This document shows, in pieces, positions 35,182 through 45,029 of a DNA stretch of 64,000 nucleotides. The stretch is taken from the NCBI GenBank assembly GCA_944320135.1, contig CALUGI010000003.1, positions 62,001 through 126,000 of the forward strand, read 5' to 3'. The DNA comes from an uncultured Phocaeicola sp. (GTDB taxonomy: Bacteria > Bacteroidota > Bacteroidia > Bacteroidales > Bacteroidaceae). Each line of letters starts with the position of its first letter. Position 1 is the stretch's first letter. The notes beneath the pieces are model-generated. The model saw nothing but the letters and a program-made list of their open reading frames with translations, was not told where the DNA came from and did no database searches. The translations under genes and the position numbers were made by a program.

Positions 35182-37760
35182 TTAATTATTAATCATATCT
35201 ATATTCCATCCTTTTACCTTAACTTGCTCTTGAGAGTTCATCTCAATCCGCATTTCTTCTTTTGCATCCAACCAAATATAATTGTCTGAAAACATGACGG
35301 ACGAAGCGTGTCTAGGCACTTCAAGCGTAACGCCTATGGCAGGTACGGAATCTTTATTCTTCAAGACAACCGTATTGCCCTCCTGCATGTACTCCAACCG
35401 ACACTTTTTCGCCTCCAAGAGGCATCCGGGCTTCGTTTCGTAATTGCTGAAGTACCAGTTTCTGGCCAATATGCGTCCGGTTTCGTCCTTTACGTCTGCC
35501 TTATAATACAACATAACGGCATCGGTCTGCTCTGAATTTAAAGAGACTTTACCCACATACTCCACCTTATCCGCAGGGACAACCGAGAAAACGGAATCAT
35601 ATACGCATTGGAGACGCTGATTATAGACGGACACCTCCACTTTGACATTCCGCCCTCTCAGCGAATCATTGTCGTCCAGCAGATAAAGAGGGAAACTGAC
35701 ATCCTGTGAGGTCATGTTTGTACGGTCGAAAAGCAACACCGGAGCAATCGGGGCGAAAGAACGCTTCACGAAATAATGCAAAGGCTTTATCCCGCCGTAA
35801 TAGTCCACGGACGACCACGACAAGCCCGGATAGTTGTCGTTCAGCTTATAATAAAGCGCACCCGTGCAATACGGCCACCGCGTTCTTGCACGCTCAAGCG
35901 TATGCCTGACGCCTTCCACCTGCGCCAATTGAGAACCCAACACCATACACTCCAGCGTAGAATCCGGCATGAAATAGCCGCTATATTGCTCCAGCCTTTC
36001 CAGTTCTCCGTTGGTTCCGAATATCGGCGTATGATGGGCGAAATTGCCCGCCTTGTCGGCAGGCCAGCGATACGGCTCGCCGTCCAAATAACGCTCCACA
36101 TGCTCTTTCACCGGGAGCGAAGGGATGCCGAACTCGCCCCAAAAATCGGCAACCATGTTCAGGTTGTGGTTCAGATGCAGATTGTCCCACCAGCAATTAT
36201 AGTTGTGACGGCTTCCTCCCCACGCTTCTCCGCGATGGAACGGACGGGTTCCGTCAAGCTCTATGCCGGCTTTCCCCATCATGTCAATCGCTTTCCCGTA
36301 AGGGTCTTCCGACTCGTTTCCTGCGCCCCACATCACCAACGAAGGATGGTTGCGCAGCCGCAACGTATTCCTTACCACCGTTTCTTCCAGCATCTCATAA
36401 GGCTGGGTCTGATGGCTGTTCCATGCCGTCGGCCACTCTTGCATGACCATAATGCCCAACTCGTCGCACAAGCTGTAGAACTCGTCGGTTTCGGGAAGTC
36501 CGCCTCCCCAAGCGCGCAGCATCTGGATATGCTGGTCGCGCGCAACGGTGAGGAAGCGCGAATATCTGTCTCTTGAAAAATCGAGCAGCGCATCCATCGT
36601 ACACCATCCGGCCCCTTTCACAAACATGGGCTTCCCGTTGATTACGAAAGTCCAATTGTACTTGTCTTCTTTAGGGCCGTCCGGCAAGGGCTTCATTTCA
36701 ACGGTGCGCACGCCGAAGACCACCTTTTCCCTGTCAACCACGCGGCCGTCCGCAACCAAATCGGCCGTGGCCTGATAAAGGCATTGCTCTCCCATCCCGT
36801 TGGGATACCACAGACGCGGGGAATCTATCTTGAAGTCAAGAGCTACATCCCCCGACCTATTCTTGAAGCTCCACTCGTAGCTCCGGCTGCCGCCTTCGAA
36901 GTTGTACGGCTCCACATGCAGCCGGACCTGTCCGGACATCCCCGGTTCCGTTCGCAGGCCGACGCTCAGCCTCATCTCTCCGTCCAAAGTCTTTGTCGCG
37001 ACAAACGCATTTTCCAACCCCGCTGCGGGACGTTCCTCCAGAACGACATCCTGCCAGATGCCCAAAGACGGAATCTTGGCATAATGCCAGCCATACACGC
37101 AATTGACTGCAACGGTATGCTTCCAAGCCTCGTTCGCCGTTGCCGGCCATCCTCCGCAATACACCTGCGGAATGGAGTCGAGCAGCACCAGCAATTCGTT
37201 TCCGCCTTTTTGCAAAACCCCGCCCACTTCAAAATAAGGGCCGCCGAACATTCCTTCATGCGCGCCCAGAAAATGTCCGTTCAGCCAGACCCGGCAACGG
37301 TTGGCCACTCCTTTGAACTTCAATTCCGGATTTTTCCAATCCTCGCCGCATTCAAAAGACTTTCTCAGCCACCATCTTTTATAGGAACATTTTTCAGCGA
37401 CCGAATCGTTGCGGCCGCCATCGGATCGGGAATCCGCCCCGCCCTGAACAACGCGGAATGGACGCTTCCCGGAACCTCAGCAGGCACCGCCGTTTCCCAA
37501 TCGGGCTTGCCGCCAACGCCGTCGGCCGCCAACGTCCACTCTCCGGAAAGAGACATGAAGCGATTGCCGCCGAAACTTCCCGCAACGGAACTTCCCGTTT
37601 CAGTCATCTCGAAGCCGTTCCTCTCCAAGGGAGACGGTCCCGCCTTGAAAGACATGCGGTCAATCTCGTCCAACGACTTTTGGGCCGACACCTGCAAGGC
37701 AGCCAGCAGAGCCAGCGCTCCGACCGACATCGCCATACGAAATGAAAAAGATTTCGCCAT
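35182..37760 (-). pseudogene. GH2 beta-mannosidase, interrupted by a one-base frameshift
   Basis: The N-terminal frame starts at ATG 37760 (signal MAKSFSFRMAMSVGALALLAALQVSAQ, then FMSLSGEWTLA, VPGSVHSALFRAGRIPDPMAA) and runs to a stop at 37365. The rest is in another frame to 35182. The frames join at 37405-37418 if one base is added: the second frame continues NDSVAEKCSYKRWWLRKSFE just where the first leaves the family pattern. The body shows RVWLNGHFLGAHEGMFGGPY, acid/base WGAGNESED, and nucleophile FWGEFGIPSLP. The joined protein would be about 860 residues, normal for GH2 beta-mannosidases, which release mannose from oligomannosides. Whether this is real inactivation or an assembly error is open. 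Confidence 0.8.
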
Positions 37761-37768
37761 CACGCCAC

Positions 37769-38742
37769 TTATTTGTAAATGCCTTCATTGTATTTGCGAA
37801 CAAACTCTCTGACCATACGCCCGTAAGGTTTTATCAGTTCTTCCGTCCAGCCGCCTTTCTTGCTTGCGCGCGGAAGTATCATCGAACACGTCTCATTCTT
37901 GTCCGAGATAGACCAGTTGACCCAGCTTATCTTATGCGCCTCCATCCAGTCAATCCAACGCTGCCATTCTTCCACGTTCAGCGGTCCGTCGCCCGAAGCC
38001 TCCATGCCCGCGCACTCGGAGACGAAGATGGGGATTCCTTTTTCCCATGCGGCTTGCGCCCTGTTGCGCAACTCGTCAGAATGCGTCGCGGCATAGAAGT
38101 GCAAAGTGTATATAATGTTCTCATAACCCTCCAAAGGCGATTCCGCCACCAAGTCAAGACGCTGGTCAAAATTCGGATTGCCCACCAATATCACGTTGTC
38201 CGGGTCGTGCTTGCGTATCTCTCCAATCACCTCGCGGGCATACTCCTTCACTTCTTCCCACGTATCCTTCATCGGCTCGTTGTAAATCTCATAGATGACA
38301 TGCGGATATTTGCCGTACTTTTCAGCCATCATGCCGAAAAACTTCTTGGCTTCTTCCTTGTGAGGGTAATACGTATGCCAGTCTATAATCACATACAAGT
38401 CGTTCTTTATGGCCGCCTTGACCACCTTGTTGATGCACTCCAGCGCAAACTCCGGATTCTCTATGTAGTTGTCTTCGATAACGGTCCCATCGCCGCCCTC
38501 AGGACAGTGCAATGCCAGTCTTTTTTCAGCCACTTCACAGTATGTTTGTTATAGAAACGCGGCCAAAGGTTATGCCATCCGTAGCTCACCCCCCGCAACG
38601 AAACCGGGTCGCCGCTCTCGCTGCACAATTGGTTGCCCTTCACTTGCAGTTGCCCCCACATCTTTACGGGGTCGGCCGCACTCACGCTTCCCGTCACGAA
38701 GAAGCAAACTAAAAAACACAGATAATATCTCACCCTTTTCAT
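37769..38742 (-). pseudogene. GH5 endoglycanase (cellulase type), interrupted by a one-base frameshift
   Basis: The first part starts at ATG 38742 (MKRVRYYLCFLVCFFVTGSVSA, MWGQLQVKGNQL, LRGVSYGWHNLWPRFYN, VLRAAMG). It leaves the family pattern after MG and stops at 38461. The rest continues in a second frame (TVIEDNYIENPEFALECI) to 37769. Adding one base at about 38484-38486 joins them to a protein near 324 residues. Catalytic landmarks are intact: IIDWHTYYPHKEEA, acid/base IYEIYNEPMKDTW, LHFYAATHSDELR, nucleophile IFVSECAGMEASG, and VNWSISDKNETCSM. It resembles GH5_2-like endoglucanases. It is the first enzyme after susD, eight bases before the GH2 gene. Confidence 0.8.
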
Positions 38743-38776
38743 ACGGTTCTTCTTTTCATGATACAATCCATTTTAT

Positions 38777-38810
38777 AAAGAGGCTGCCTCAACACGGGGA
38801 CAGCCTCTTT
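38777..38810 (-). terminator. Hairpin between susD1 and the downstream enzyme genes
   Basis: A 10-bp perfect stem AAAGAGGCTG/CAGCCTCTTT, 12 bp after the susD1 stop. The T tail is weak, so it may act as an attenuator or mRNA 3' stabiliser that keeps susCD transcripts more abundant than the enzymes. Confidence 0.55.
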
Positions 38811-38821
38811 CCAACAACATT

Positions 38822-40543
38822 TTACCAGCCTTCGAACATGGCGTCAGCCTCTGTCCATCCTTTATTCTGTGTCAACACTCCTTCAGACAAGTCGATCTGG
38901 CTGTCCGGTATCGGCCAGAAGCCTCCGGTCGCCTCATAACGCGCCTTGAATCCCGTACTGAATGAAGGCATAGTAAGGTCTACACCTGCATTTTTAATAG
39001 GTTGGCCGATTTGTTTTTCCAGAGCCTCCGGCACATCTCCCCATCTCATCAAATCGAACCAGCGCAGTCCTTCGAATGCCAATTCAAACCGACGTTCCTT
39101 TTTCAACGCCTCCAAACTATAAGCCCCAATGCCAGACAAGCCTGCACGCTGTCTTACCCGGTTGATTCCGTCAGTCGTTTCTGTCAACTCGGAATGCATC
39201 AACAGCACATCCGCATAACGGATATGAATCAAGTCAGTCGTGTTGCAGAATTGGATATGGTCTCTCGCAGAGGAAGCCAACACAGCAAATCCGTTTACGA
39301 AGTTTCCTGTAGCCGGGTCTTTGGCGGCAACTGCAATAATCTTCTTCTGCCAGTAGCCTGTTTCCTCCATTTCATTGTTGGCTCCCCAAGTGTAATTCTT
39401 CATTTCATCGGGGTCCGTCACATCGATAATGCTGGCCTGTCTGCGCAAATCATCCGGTTCTTCTTCCTTCCAATCATTCCAAAGATTAGGAGTGACACAT
39501 GCTTTTCCCCAACCTCTTCCCCACGGGAAAGTGTCTTCTCCCACATTGATAGGAGGAGCGAAATACAGCGCATAATAATTGACATAACCTGCCGACAAAG
39601 CGTACACATTCGAGAATTTAGTAGCGAATATCGTTTCAATATTCCCGTCGCCTGCCCAATTCAAAGGCTGGCCGTCCACACCGGTCTTGCCTGCCACATA
39701 AGGATAATCGTCTTTCGTGTATTCATTAGTGTAAGGCCAAAGGTTCCGGAAATCGCCCACCAAATCATGACCGCTATTGTCCCGGCAATCTTCCAGCCAG
39801 CCTACAACCTCCGCTTTTGTCACTTCTCCGCCATCCGGCAACGGCAAGGAAGTCTTTCCGTAATATCCGGTATAGAACAGGAACACACGTGCCATCAAAG
39901 CCTCCGCAGCCCAACGGGTTGCACGTCCCGCCTCAAAATCTGGATATTTGGTTGCATCCATCATTTCGATACCGTTCTTCAAGTCGGACGCAATCTGCGC
40001 ATAAAGAGTTTCCGCATCTGCTTTCGGAAAATTGCCGCCGGCCGAGTTCAAAATCAAAGGAACTTCGCCGAACAACTGCGCCAAATCAAAATAATAGAAA
40101 GCTCTCAAGAAATAAGTCTGGCCGTAGAAAGAGTTCTTCTGAGCATCGCTTTCCCAATCTGACACTTTCTCAAACCCTTCCAAAGCTGTATTTGCCTTAT
40201 AGATGCCGGCATAATGTTTTTTCCACGTGTTTTGGAACTGGTCAACGCCAAAGCGCAACAATTTGTCCGCTCCATGCGCACTATTGTCATTTACGCCTCC
40301 GCTGGCAAACCGGTCATCAGACGCAACTTCTGCTATAAAGAGCGGGGCATCGTCCGGGTCAGCATTCAGCAAATTCAATTCACCGTAAACACCGGTCAGC
40401 AACTGATTCGCATCATCCACATTCTGCGGAAAGTTGCTTGTATCCTTTTTCACATAATTCTGCGTATCCAGAAAATCATCGCAACCGGACATTGCAAACA
40501 ATGCACAAGCTGCCGTCATATATAATATTGAACTAAGTTTCAT
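38822..40543 (-). CDS. SusD-like starch-binding-type outer-membrane lipoprotein, locus 1
   Basis: 573 residues. The lipobox is AMSGCDDFLDT (Cys21), the hallmark SusD N-terminus. Tetratricopeptide-type helices and the RagB/SusD C-terminal region follow (HIRYADVLLMHSEL, RVRQRAGLSG, LKKERRFELAFEGLRWFDLMRWG). It caps the SusC transporter and captures polysaccharide at the cell surface. It follows susC by 12 bp. The substrate is inferred as mannan-type from the neighbouring GH2 and GH5 enzymes and the shared operator. Confidence 0.93.
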   Translation of the reverse strand: MKLSSILYMTAACALFAMSGCDDFLDTQNYVKKDTSNFPQNVDDANQLLTGVYGELNLLNADPDDAPLFIAEVASDDRFASGGVNDNSAHGADKLLRFGVDQFQNTWKKHYAGIYKANTALEGFEKVSDWESDAQKNSFYGQTYFLRAFYYFDLAQLFGEVPLILNSAGGNFPKADAETLYAQIASDLKNGIEMMDATKYPDFEAGRATRWAAEALMARVFLFYTGYYGKTSLPLPDGGEVTKAEVVGWLEDCRDNSGHDLVGDFRNLWPYTNEYTKDDYPYVAGKTGVDGQPLNWAGDGNIETIFATKFSNVYALSAGYVNYYALYFAPPINVGEDTFPWGRGWGKACVTPNLWNDWKEEEPDDLRRQASIIDVTDPDEMKNYTWGANNEMEETGYWQKKIIAVAAKDPATGNFVNGFAVLASSARDHIQFCNTTDLIHIRYADVLLMHSELTETTDGINRVRQRAGLSGIGAYSLEALKKERRFELAFEGLRWFDLMRWGDVPEALEKQIGQPIKNAGVDLTMPSFSTGFKARYEATGGFWPIPDSQIDLSEGVLTQNKGWTEADAMFEGW

Positions 40544-40555
40544 AACCTTTCTATT

Positions 40556-43500
40556 TTAAAATTTCAAATTTACTCCGACCAAATAACTCCTTGAACTCGG
40601 ATAGAATCCCAAATCAATGCCGGAACCCCAAGTCGTTCCGCCTCCGTAACCTACTTCCGGATCCATGCCCGAATAGCCGGTAATTGTAAACAGATTCTGC
40701 GCAGCAAAATACAGACGAATCTGAGACAAAGGCGAGTTCTTCCACAAATGCTTGAAGTCGTAGCCGATAGTCAGATTCGACAAACGGAAATAATCTGCGT
40801 CTTCAATGTAAATATCAGATATATTAGTCCAGTTCGTATTTGCTCCATCCGAGAATCTCGGCAAGCGGTTGGATGTACCTTCTCCATCCCAGCATCCCAA
40901 GATGTCTGTCGTATAGTTTTCAAATTCGTTCTGGGCAAAAGAACGATATGATTTAGCTATCTGATGTCCAAGCGCCGACATTCCGGTCAAAGAGAGGTCA
41001 AATCCCTTGTAAGCGAAATCCAACGTGATGCCCATCGTCACATCCGGATTAGGATTGCCGATCATTGTCTTGTCTTCGTCCGTAATCTGTCCGTCACCGT
41101 TATTGTCCACAAAAATTACATCTCCGGGTTCCGCACCTTCCAGTTTCACTTCAGTATTGTCAATCTGCTCTTGATTCTGGAAAATGCCGGCAGTCTTATA
41201 TCCCCAGAAATAGCCGATCGGATAACCTACCTCGGCACGGAACATTTCCGCCGTATTGTTTGACAACACGTTTGTCGGGCCATGTATAATCCCTTCTGTG
41301 TTTGCAATCCTCGTAACCTTGTTCTTGTTGTGCGCCAGATTAAAGCGGGCACCGTATTTGAAATCATTCACCTGGTCATTCCAGCTCAACATAAGTTCAA
41401 CACCTTTGTTCTCTACGTCGCCGCCATTGATATAAGGAGCGTTCGTCCCGTAAGAAGCCAAGATAGGAGCCTGCACCAGCCAATCCTTCGTTGTTTTCTT
41501 ATACCAATCGAAATTAACGCCCAAACGAGAGTCGAAGAAACGGGCGTCAAAACCGATGTTCAACTGCTCTGACGTTTCCCAAGTCACATCCGGATTGGCA
41601 AGAATGTCAGAATAAGCGCCGGTTACCTGGCTGGTCTTATTGTTGCCAAAAGAATAGTTCGCATCTTTTCCGAACAAGAACGTCGACAGATATTGGAAGT
41701 TCGTAATGTCGCAGTTACCGTTCTGTCCCCAGCTTGCACGAATCTTAAAGAAATCCATCCATTTCCTTACCGGCTCCATAAACGACTCGTTCGTTATCAC
41801 CCAACCGGCAGATACTGACGGGAAATATCCCCAACGATGTCCACGGGCAAAGTTTGAAGAACCATCGGCACGCACCACAACGGATGCCAGATACGTTTCA
41901 TTGTAGTTCCAGTTCACACGTCCGAAAATAGACGACAATGCACTTTCAGTCTGAGGTGCGCCAGTTACCGTTGTATAAGTAGTTGAAATTTCTCCGGTAT
42001 TCGAAAGCCAAGCGTGATCAAAGTCCGTAAACATCGATATTCCGTTCTGCGCACCCATCGTTTCTCCGATTCCGGATTTCTCGATTGACTGTCCCACCAA
42101 TACGTCAAAGGTATTCTTTTTCACTTTAAACAGATAGGACAACGTATTTTCCCACGTGTACCGATAGCCGGACGACATGCTTTGATAAACTTTGTCAGGA
42201 CTGTTCGTGATTGTAGTCGCAAAATTATAATCTTCTTTATACGAACGGTAAGAACTTGCCGACATCTGATAGCCGAACGAAGACTTAAACTTCAAATTCT
42301 TAATCGGCTGGATTTCCAGATAAGCGTTTGCATACAACGAGTATCCTCTGTTCAGGTTCAATCCGTGGTCTTTGGCTATCAAGCCCAACGGATTGTATGC
42401 TCCATCATCCACTTTCCAGCCTTCCGTCGACTTGCTCGTCATATCATAGTATCTCCCTTCCTGGTCAAAGACGGGCATCAGGGGAGTAGAGACCAGCAAA
42501 TTGCGCACGTCATTATACGACCAGTCATTAATGGCCAGACTGCCGGAACGCTTGTTATAGTTGAACGACAAATTCTCGCCAATCTTGATGATGTCAAACC
42601 CGTCTCCTTTCAACAAAGAATGGTCGGAATTGATACGGAACGTATATTTCTGGTTTTCCGGCGCTTTCGGTTCGCCGATAATACCTTCTTGAGAGATGTA
42701 TGAAAATCCCAACGAGAAGCGGGACTTGTCGCTACCTCCTGTCAGATTGATTGCATGGCTGGTCACCGGAGCCGCATCGTTTACAGACTCGTCAAACCAG
42801 TTGGTTCCGCTCCATGTGCCATCCTGAATCGCATCATAAAGATAAGAAGGCAACAGGCTGGACCAGTCGCGGGCCGGAGTTCCGTCGAGTTCGTATATCT
42901 TGTCCTGCACATAGATGTATTGCTGAGCATTCAGCATTTCCGGCTTCTTTGCCACACTCTGCCAACCTACATATCCGTCGTAAGACAATTCCACTTTACC
43001 TTCCCGCCCCTGACGTGTAGTCACAAGGATAACGCCGTTGGCGGCACGCGCACCGTAGATAGCTGCCGAAGCCGCATCTTTCAGCACATCGACCGACTCA
43101 ATATCAGCCGGATTCAAAGCAGAAATGCTTCCGCCTGCCACACCGTCAATTACGTACAACGAAGAAGAAGAACCGGTCGTACCCAAACCACGGATAGTCA
43201 CCTTATAGTCTTCGCCCGGCATACCGGAGCTCTGAGTAATCGCCACACCGGGACTCTGGGCCTGCAACGCCCCCAACGGAGTGGTTGTATTCAGACGCTG
43301 AATGTCATCCCCTTTGATTTGAACGGTTGCGCCGGTCAACAATTTCTTTTTCATCGTACCATAACCGACAACTACAACCTCATCCAAATCCTGCGACATG
43401 TCTTCAAGAACGATTCGCATACTCTTTCCTGCTACAGCTTTTTGAGAAACCGTAGAATAGCCTATAAAAGAAAATTCCAAATCAGCCGAGGAAGACGACA

Positions 43501-43735
43501 CTTGCAGTTCAAACTGACCGTCGATATTAGTTACAGTACCATTTTTAGTTCCCTGTTCAACAACATTCACTCCAGGCAAGAACTCACCCTTAGAATCAAC
43601 GACAACACCTTTAACCATCATGTTTTGAGCCAACATCGGTATGCTGCTCAATAACATAAACAATAAGAATGACAGTCTCACACAATCTAATTTATCATGC
43701 AAGAACCATCGCTTTTCATAAAAATCTGTTTTCAT
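40556..43735 (-). CDS. SusC-like TonB-dependent transporter, locus 1
   Basis: 1059 residues. A long signal region (CVRLSFLLFMLLSSIPMLAQ) is followed by a carboxypeptidase-regulatory-like domain (VVDSKGEFLPGVNVVEQGTKNG), the SusC TonB box and plug start (DEVVVVGYGTMKKK), the plug motif VTIRGLGTTGSSSSLYVIDGV and a 22-strand barrel ending in a Phe-terminated strand (YLVGVNLKF). It imports oligosaccharides bound by the paired SusD. It is the first gene of a nine-gene minus-strand run. Transcription starts about 125 bp upstream at a promoter with the 27-bp operator described at 43867-43926. Confidence 0.95.
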   Translation of the reverse strand: MKTDFYEKRWFLHDKLDCVRLSFLLFMLLSSIPMLAQNMMVKGVVVDSKGEFLPGVNVVEQGTKNGTVTNIDGQFELQVSSSSADLEFSFIGYSTVSQKAVAGKSMRIVLEDMSQDLDEVVVVGYGTMKKKLLTGATVQIKGDDIQRLNTTTPLGALQAQSPGVAITQSSGMPGEDYKVTIRGLGTTGSSSSLYVIDGVAGGSISALNPADIESVDVLKDAASAAIYGARAANGVILVTTRQGREGKVELSYDGYVGWQSVAKKPEMLNAQQYIYVQDKIYELDGTPARDWSSLLPSYLYDAIQDGTWSGTNWFDESVNDAAPVTSHAINLTGGSDKSRFSLGFSYISQEGIIGEPKAPENQKYTFRINSDHSLLKGDGFDIIKIGENLSFNYNKRSGSLAINDWSYNDVRNLLVSTPLMPVFDQEGRYYDMTSKSTEGWKVDDGAYNPLGLIAKDHGLNLNRGYSLYANAYLEIQPIKNLKFKSSFGYQMSASSYRSYKEDYNFATTITNSPDKVYQSMSSGYRYTWENTLSYLFKVKKNTFDVLVGQSIEKSGIGETMGAQNGISMFTDFDHAWLSNTGEISTTYTTVTGAPQTESALSSIFGRVNWNYNETYLASVVVRADGSSNFARGHRWGYFPSVSAGWVITNESFMEPVRKWMDFFKIRASWGQNGNCDITNFQYLSTFLFGKDANYSFGNNKTSQVTGAYSDILANPDVTWETSEQLNIGFDARFFDSRLGVNFDWYKKTTKDWLVQAPILASYGTNAPYINGGDVENKGVELMLSWNDQVNDFKYGARFNLAHNKNKVTRIANTEGIIHGPTNVLSNNTAEMFRAEVGYPIGYFWGYKTAGIFQNQEQIDNTEVKLEGAEPGDVIFVDNNGDGQITDEDKTMIGNPNPDVTMGITLDFAYKGFDLSLTGMSALGHQIAKSYRSFAQNEFENYTTDILGCWDGEGTSNRLPRFSDGANTNWTNISDIYIEDADYFRLSNLTIGYDFKHLWKNSPLSQIRLYFAAQNLFTITGYSGMDPEVGYGGGTTWGSGIDLGFYPSSRSYLVGVNLKF

Positions 43736-43866
43736 GCTTCTTGATTTTTAGTTTAACAATAGTTTTACATATCACGTTTTATATTTACATTTACTCTTCC
43801 GTTCCTTGCAGCCTTTCTTTTTCCCAACCAGAACGACACCAGCTCCAATCCTCAAAAGAGGTATAG

Positions 43867-43926
43867 CAAAAGTGCCATCGATGCGAGCCAAAAACAAATA
43901 CTATCTTATCCATTATTTGTACTTTG
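43867..43926 (-). promoter_or_regulatory. Regulated susC1 promoter with 21-bp-spaced direct repeat (site A)
   Basis: In gene orientation the half-sites CAAAGT (43926-43921) and GATAGT (43905-43900) start 21 bp apart with TGGATAA between them. After the second half-site come 25 bp and then CACTTTTG (43874-43867) as the -7 element. There is no TTTG at the -33 position, as expected for an activator-dependent promoter. The 16 bases ATGGATAAGATAGTAT are identical to site B. Confidence 0.75.
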
Positions 43927-44029
43927 ACACTTTCGAACTTTATCTTAAGCCGACAATGGCAGAATTGAATATCAAAGGCTCACCCGGTTATGACTGCTGA
44001 ATTGGAGAAGGTTTGTCCGGTCTGGTTGA

Positions 44030-44108
44030 AACGCCGGAAATTTTCACTGAAACGAGCCGATTTTTTCACACAAACGCCGCCGCATTGCAACACGTTTCCG
44101 CACGGGTT
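44030..44108. repeat. GC-rich phased degenerate units after the AraC gene
   Basis: Units begin GCCGGAAATTTTCACTGAAAC and GAGCCGATTTTTTCACAC, 22 nt apart, followed by GCCGCCGCATTGCAACAC and TTTCCGCACGGG. They end at the AraC stop codon. Confidence 0.45.
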
Positions 44109-44987
44109 TTATACAATCAATTTTTTCTTGACACACTGCTGCCTGAACTCTTTCGGGGAACAGCCCTTTTTCTTTCGGAATATGCGATTGAAGTTCGACA
44201 AATTGTTGAAGCCGCAACCGTAACAAATTTCCGAGATGTTCCTGTTGGTGTCGACCAGCAGACGGACAGCCAGGCTCAGCCTGTAATCAATGATGAAGTC
44301 CGTCACGTTTTTTCCCGTCCGCAACTTGAAGAAGCGGCTGAAAGAAGTGGGCGACATATCCGCCAGCTTCGCCAGTTCTCCCAAGGATATTTGCTCGGCA
44401 TAATGCAGGGTGATGTAATCCTGCACGTCCAAGATGCGCCGCGACTCCTGGCCCCCGTCGAACTTCGCATACGAAGTGGACGACAGCTGCCGGTATTCGC
44501 ACTGCGACAATTCGTACAAGATGGACAAAAATTGAAGCACGGCATAGAATCCGTCGCACTCCGTCGAGAGCTTGTCCAACATGCCGTATATCCTCACTAT
44601 CCCCGGCATGGAAAAAGCTATCCCGCACTCCGCGTCTTCCATCATCTTCTTTATCGACTGAAACTGGCTTTTCTCCAACAGGCTGTCCGTGAAGATTGAG
44701 CGGGAGAACTGCACGGTGATTTCCCGTATCGATTCCGAACGGCATTCGTTCTGCTCCCACACGTGCTCCAGGTCTTTCCCCGTAATCAGCACAAGGTCAT
44801 AATCGCCTATCACCTCGACCGAATCTCCCACAATCCGCCTTACCCCCGCCGAATGCGAGGTGAAATTCAATTCGCATTCCTCATGGCAATGGATTGGATA
44901 CGTGAACTCCTTCTTGCAGCGGTCTGCAATATAGAAACAGTCTGCGCTCGAAAGCGGAGTTATTTCATGAATCAAACGTTTCACCAT
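44109..44987 (-). CDS. AraC-family regulator, probable activator of the mannan regulon
   Basis: 292 residues. The N-terminal cupin-like sensor has YPIHCHEECELNFTSHSAG and LVLITGKDLEHVW. The C-terminal DNA-binding domain has two helix-turn-helix motifs (SLGELAKLADMSPTSFSRFFK and NISEICYGCGFNNLSNFNRIFRKKKGCSPKEFR). AraC-type domains bind direct repeats about 21 bp apart. Exactly such repeats lie at four promoters around this gene, including the one that drives its own operon. It follows the GH172 gene by 42 bp. The inducer is probably a mannan oligosaccharide, which is inference. Confidence 0.88.
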   Translation of the reverse strand: MVKRLIHEITPLSSADCFYIADRCKKEFTYPIHCHEECELNFTSHSAGVRRIVGDSVEVIGDYDLVLITGKDLEHVWEQNECRSESIREITVQFSRSIFTDSLLEKSQFQSIKKMMEDAECGIAFSMPGIVRIYGMLDKLSTECDGFYAVLQFLSILYELSQCEYRQLSSTSYAKFDGGQESRRILDVQDYITLHYAEQISLGELAKLADMSPTSFSRFFKLRTGKNVTDFIIDYRLSLAVRLLVDTNRNISEICYGCGFNNLSNFNRIFRKKKGCSPKEFRQQCVKKKLIV

Positions 44988-45029
44988 AGTCTGCTCGGTT
45001 TAAAAGTAACACATATAACACTGTTCATC

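Larger units (their letters stand above)
43736..44108. other. Intergenic region upstream of susC1, 373 bp
   Basis: It contains the susC1 leader (43736-43860), the regulated promoter (43867-43926) and, at 44030-44108, about four GC-rich phased units of 21-22 nt (heads GCCGGAAA, GAGCCG, GCCGCCGC, TTTCCGCACGG). No gene is seen. Confidence 0.6.

Noticed and set aside
38461-38533. Two overlapping ORFs read as separate genes
   Set aside because: The C-terminal end of one and the N-terminal end of the other are frameshift tails. Family motifs join cleanly into one GH5 with one added base.
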